Shown here: positions 5,353-5,427 of the stretch, in pieces
Position numbering within the stretch: position 1 is the first letter of the stretch
Layout of the letters: the number at the start of each line of letters is the position of its first letter
NCBI GenBank assembly: GCA_903897985.1
Contig: CAIUDS010000423.1
Coordinates: 1-5,427 of the forward strand
Length of the DNA stretch: 5,427 nt
Source of the DNA: an uncultured delta proteobacterium
GTDB lineage: Bacteria > RBG-13-61-14 > DRUE01
Direction of reading: 5' to 3'
Made by a program: the position numbers and the translations under genes
Notes under the pieces: model-generated
Seen by the model: the letters and a program-made list of their open reading frames with translations, nothing else
Told to the model about the DNA's origin: nothing
Databases searched by the model: none

Positions 5353-5427
5353 ACTTCAGACCATTTGCGCTTGCTTTATTTCGGTCAACTCATTCAATTT
5401 TCTCTTCGCCGCCTCCCCAATTGCCCT
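5292..5427. mobile_element. end of an insertion sequence (partial, continues past the window)
   Basis: Starting at 5292 the sequence reads CAGGGTGTTGAAAAA, the general form of terminal inverted repeats in several DDE-transposase insertion sequences (for example IS1182-like elements, recalled rather than searched). It begins exactly where vsr homology ends, which is the main evidence. The remaining 136 bp show no relation to vsr. The other end, the full transposase and the target duplication lie outside the window, so the family is not settled. Chimeric assembly at this point is the alternative. Confidence 0.6.
5356..5427 (-). CDS. possible transposase C-terminus (partial)
   Basis: On the minus strand a frame open from the window edge runs 23 codons to a TGA at 5358-5356 and ends KLNELTEIKQAQMV. 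It stops about 64 bp inside the presumed element tip, a usual distance for a transposase stop. The piece is too short to recognise, and a second minus frame is also open for a shorter stretch, so this call rests on position only. Confidence 0.3.
   Translation of the reverse strand, partial: RAIGEAAKRKLNELTEIKQAQMV

Noticed and set aside
1..5427. CRISPR array, tRNA or rRNA genes
   Set aside because: No regularly spaced repeats and no tRNA- or rRNA-like conserved segments were seen in the noncoding stretches.

Overview
The window looks like a piece of a bacterial chromosome, most likely from an uncultured GC-rich bacterium. I cannot place it in a phylum from this sequence. It has two parts with different composition. 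By hand count, bases 1561-1620 are 48/60 G+C, while 3061-3120 and 4501-4560 are each 29/60.

Left part, about 1-2860, minus strand: three genes in one direction. In transcription order they are an alpha/beta-hydrolase (about 2743 down to 1925), a zinc-type homocysteine S-methyltransferase domain protein (1884-1003) and shikimate dehydrogenase aroE (993-136). They are closely spaced (40 and 9 bp) and are probably one transcript of core metabolism genes. Bases 1-108 hold an open frame on the plus strand that enters from outside the window and may be the tail of a convergent gene. Small GC-rich hairpins lie at 1919-1932 and 2876-2892, and a short degenerate heptamer repeat at 2767-2787.

Middle, about 2864-3054: a divergent intergenic region with no gene. 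It carries a good sigma70-like promoter on the plus strand (TTGACT, 17 bp, TATATT, 2984-3012), which faces the right-hand genes.

Right part, 3055-5291, plus strand: a compact restriction-modification-type operon. A C5-cytosine DNA methyltransferase (3055-4158) overlaps by 14 bp a DUF4928-type protein (4145-5068), which I take to be the probable restriction enzyme. That gene overlaps by one base a vsr mismatch endonuclease gene (5068 onward). Methylation, putative cleavage and repair of the T:G mismatches made by deamination of 5-methylcytosine would be expressed together.

Right edge: vsr is cut after codon 73. It retains the catalytic Glu25, Asp51, His64 and His69 but loses the whole second half, including the fourth zinc ligand. 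The break coincides with a CTAG tetranucleotide followed by CAGGGTGTTGAAAAA, which looks like an insertion-sequence end, so the last 136 bp are read as the edge of a mobile element that runs out of the window. The system is therefore an R-M operon whose repair gene appears to have been inactivated by transposition.
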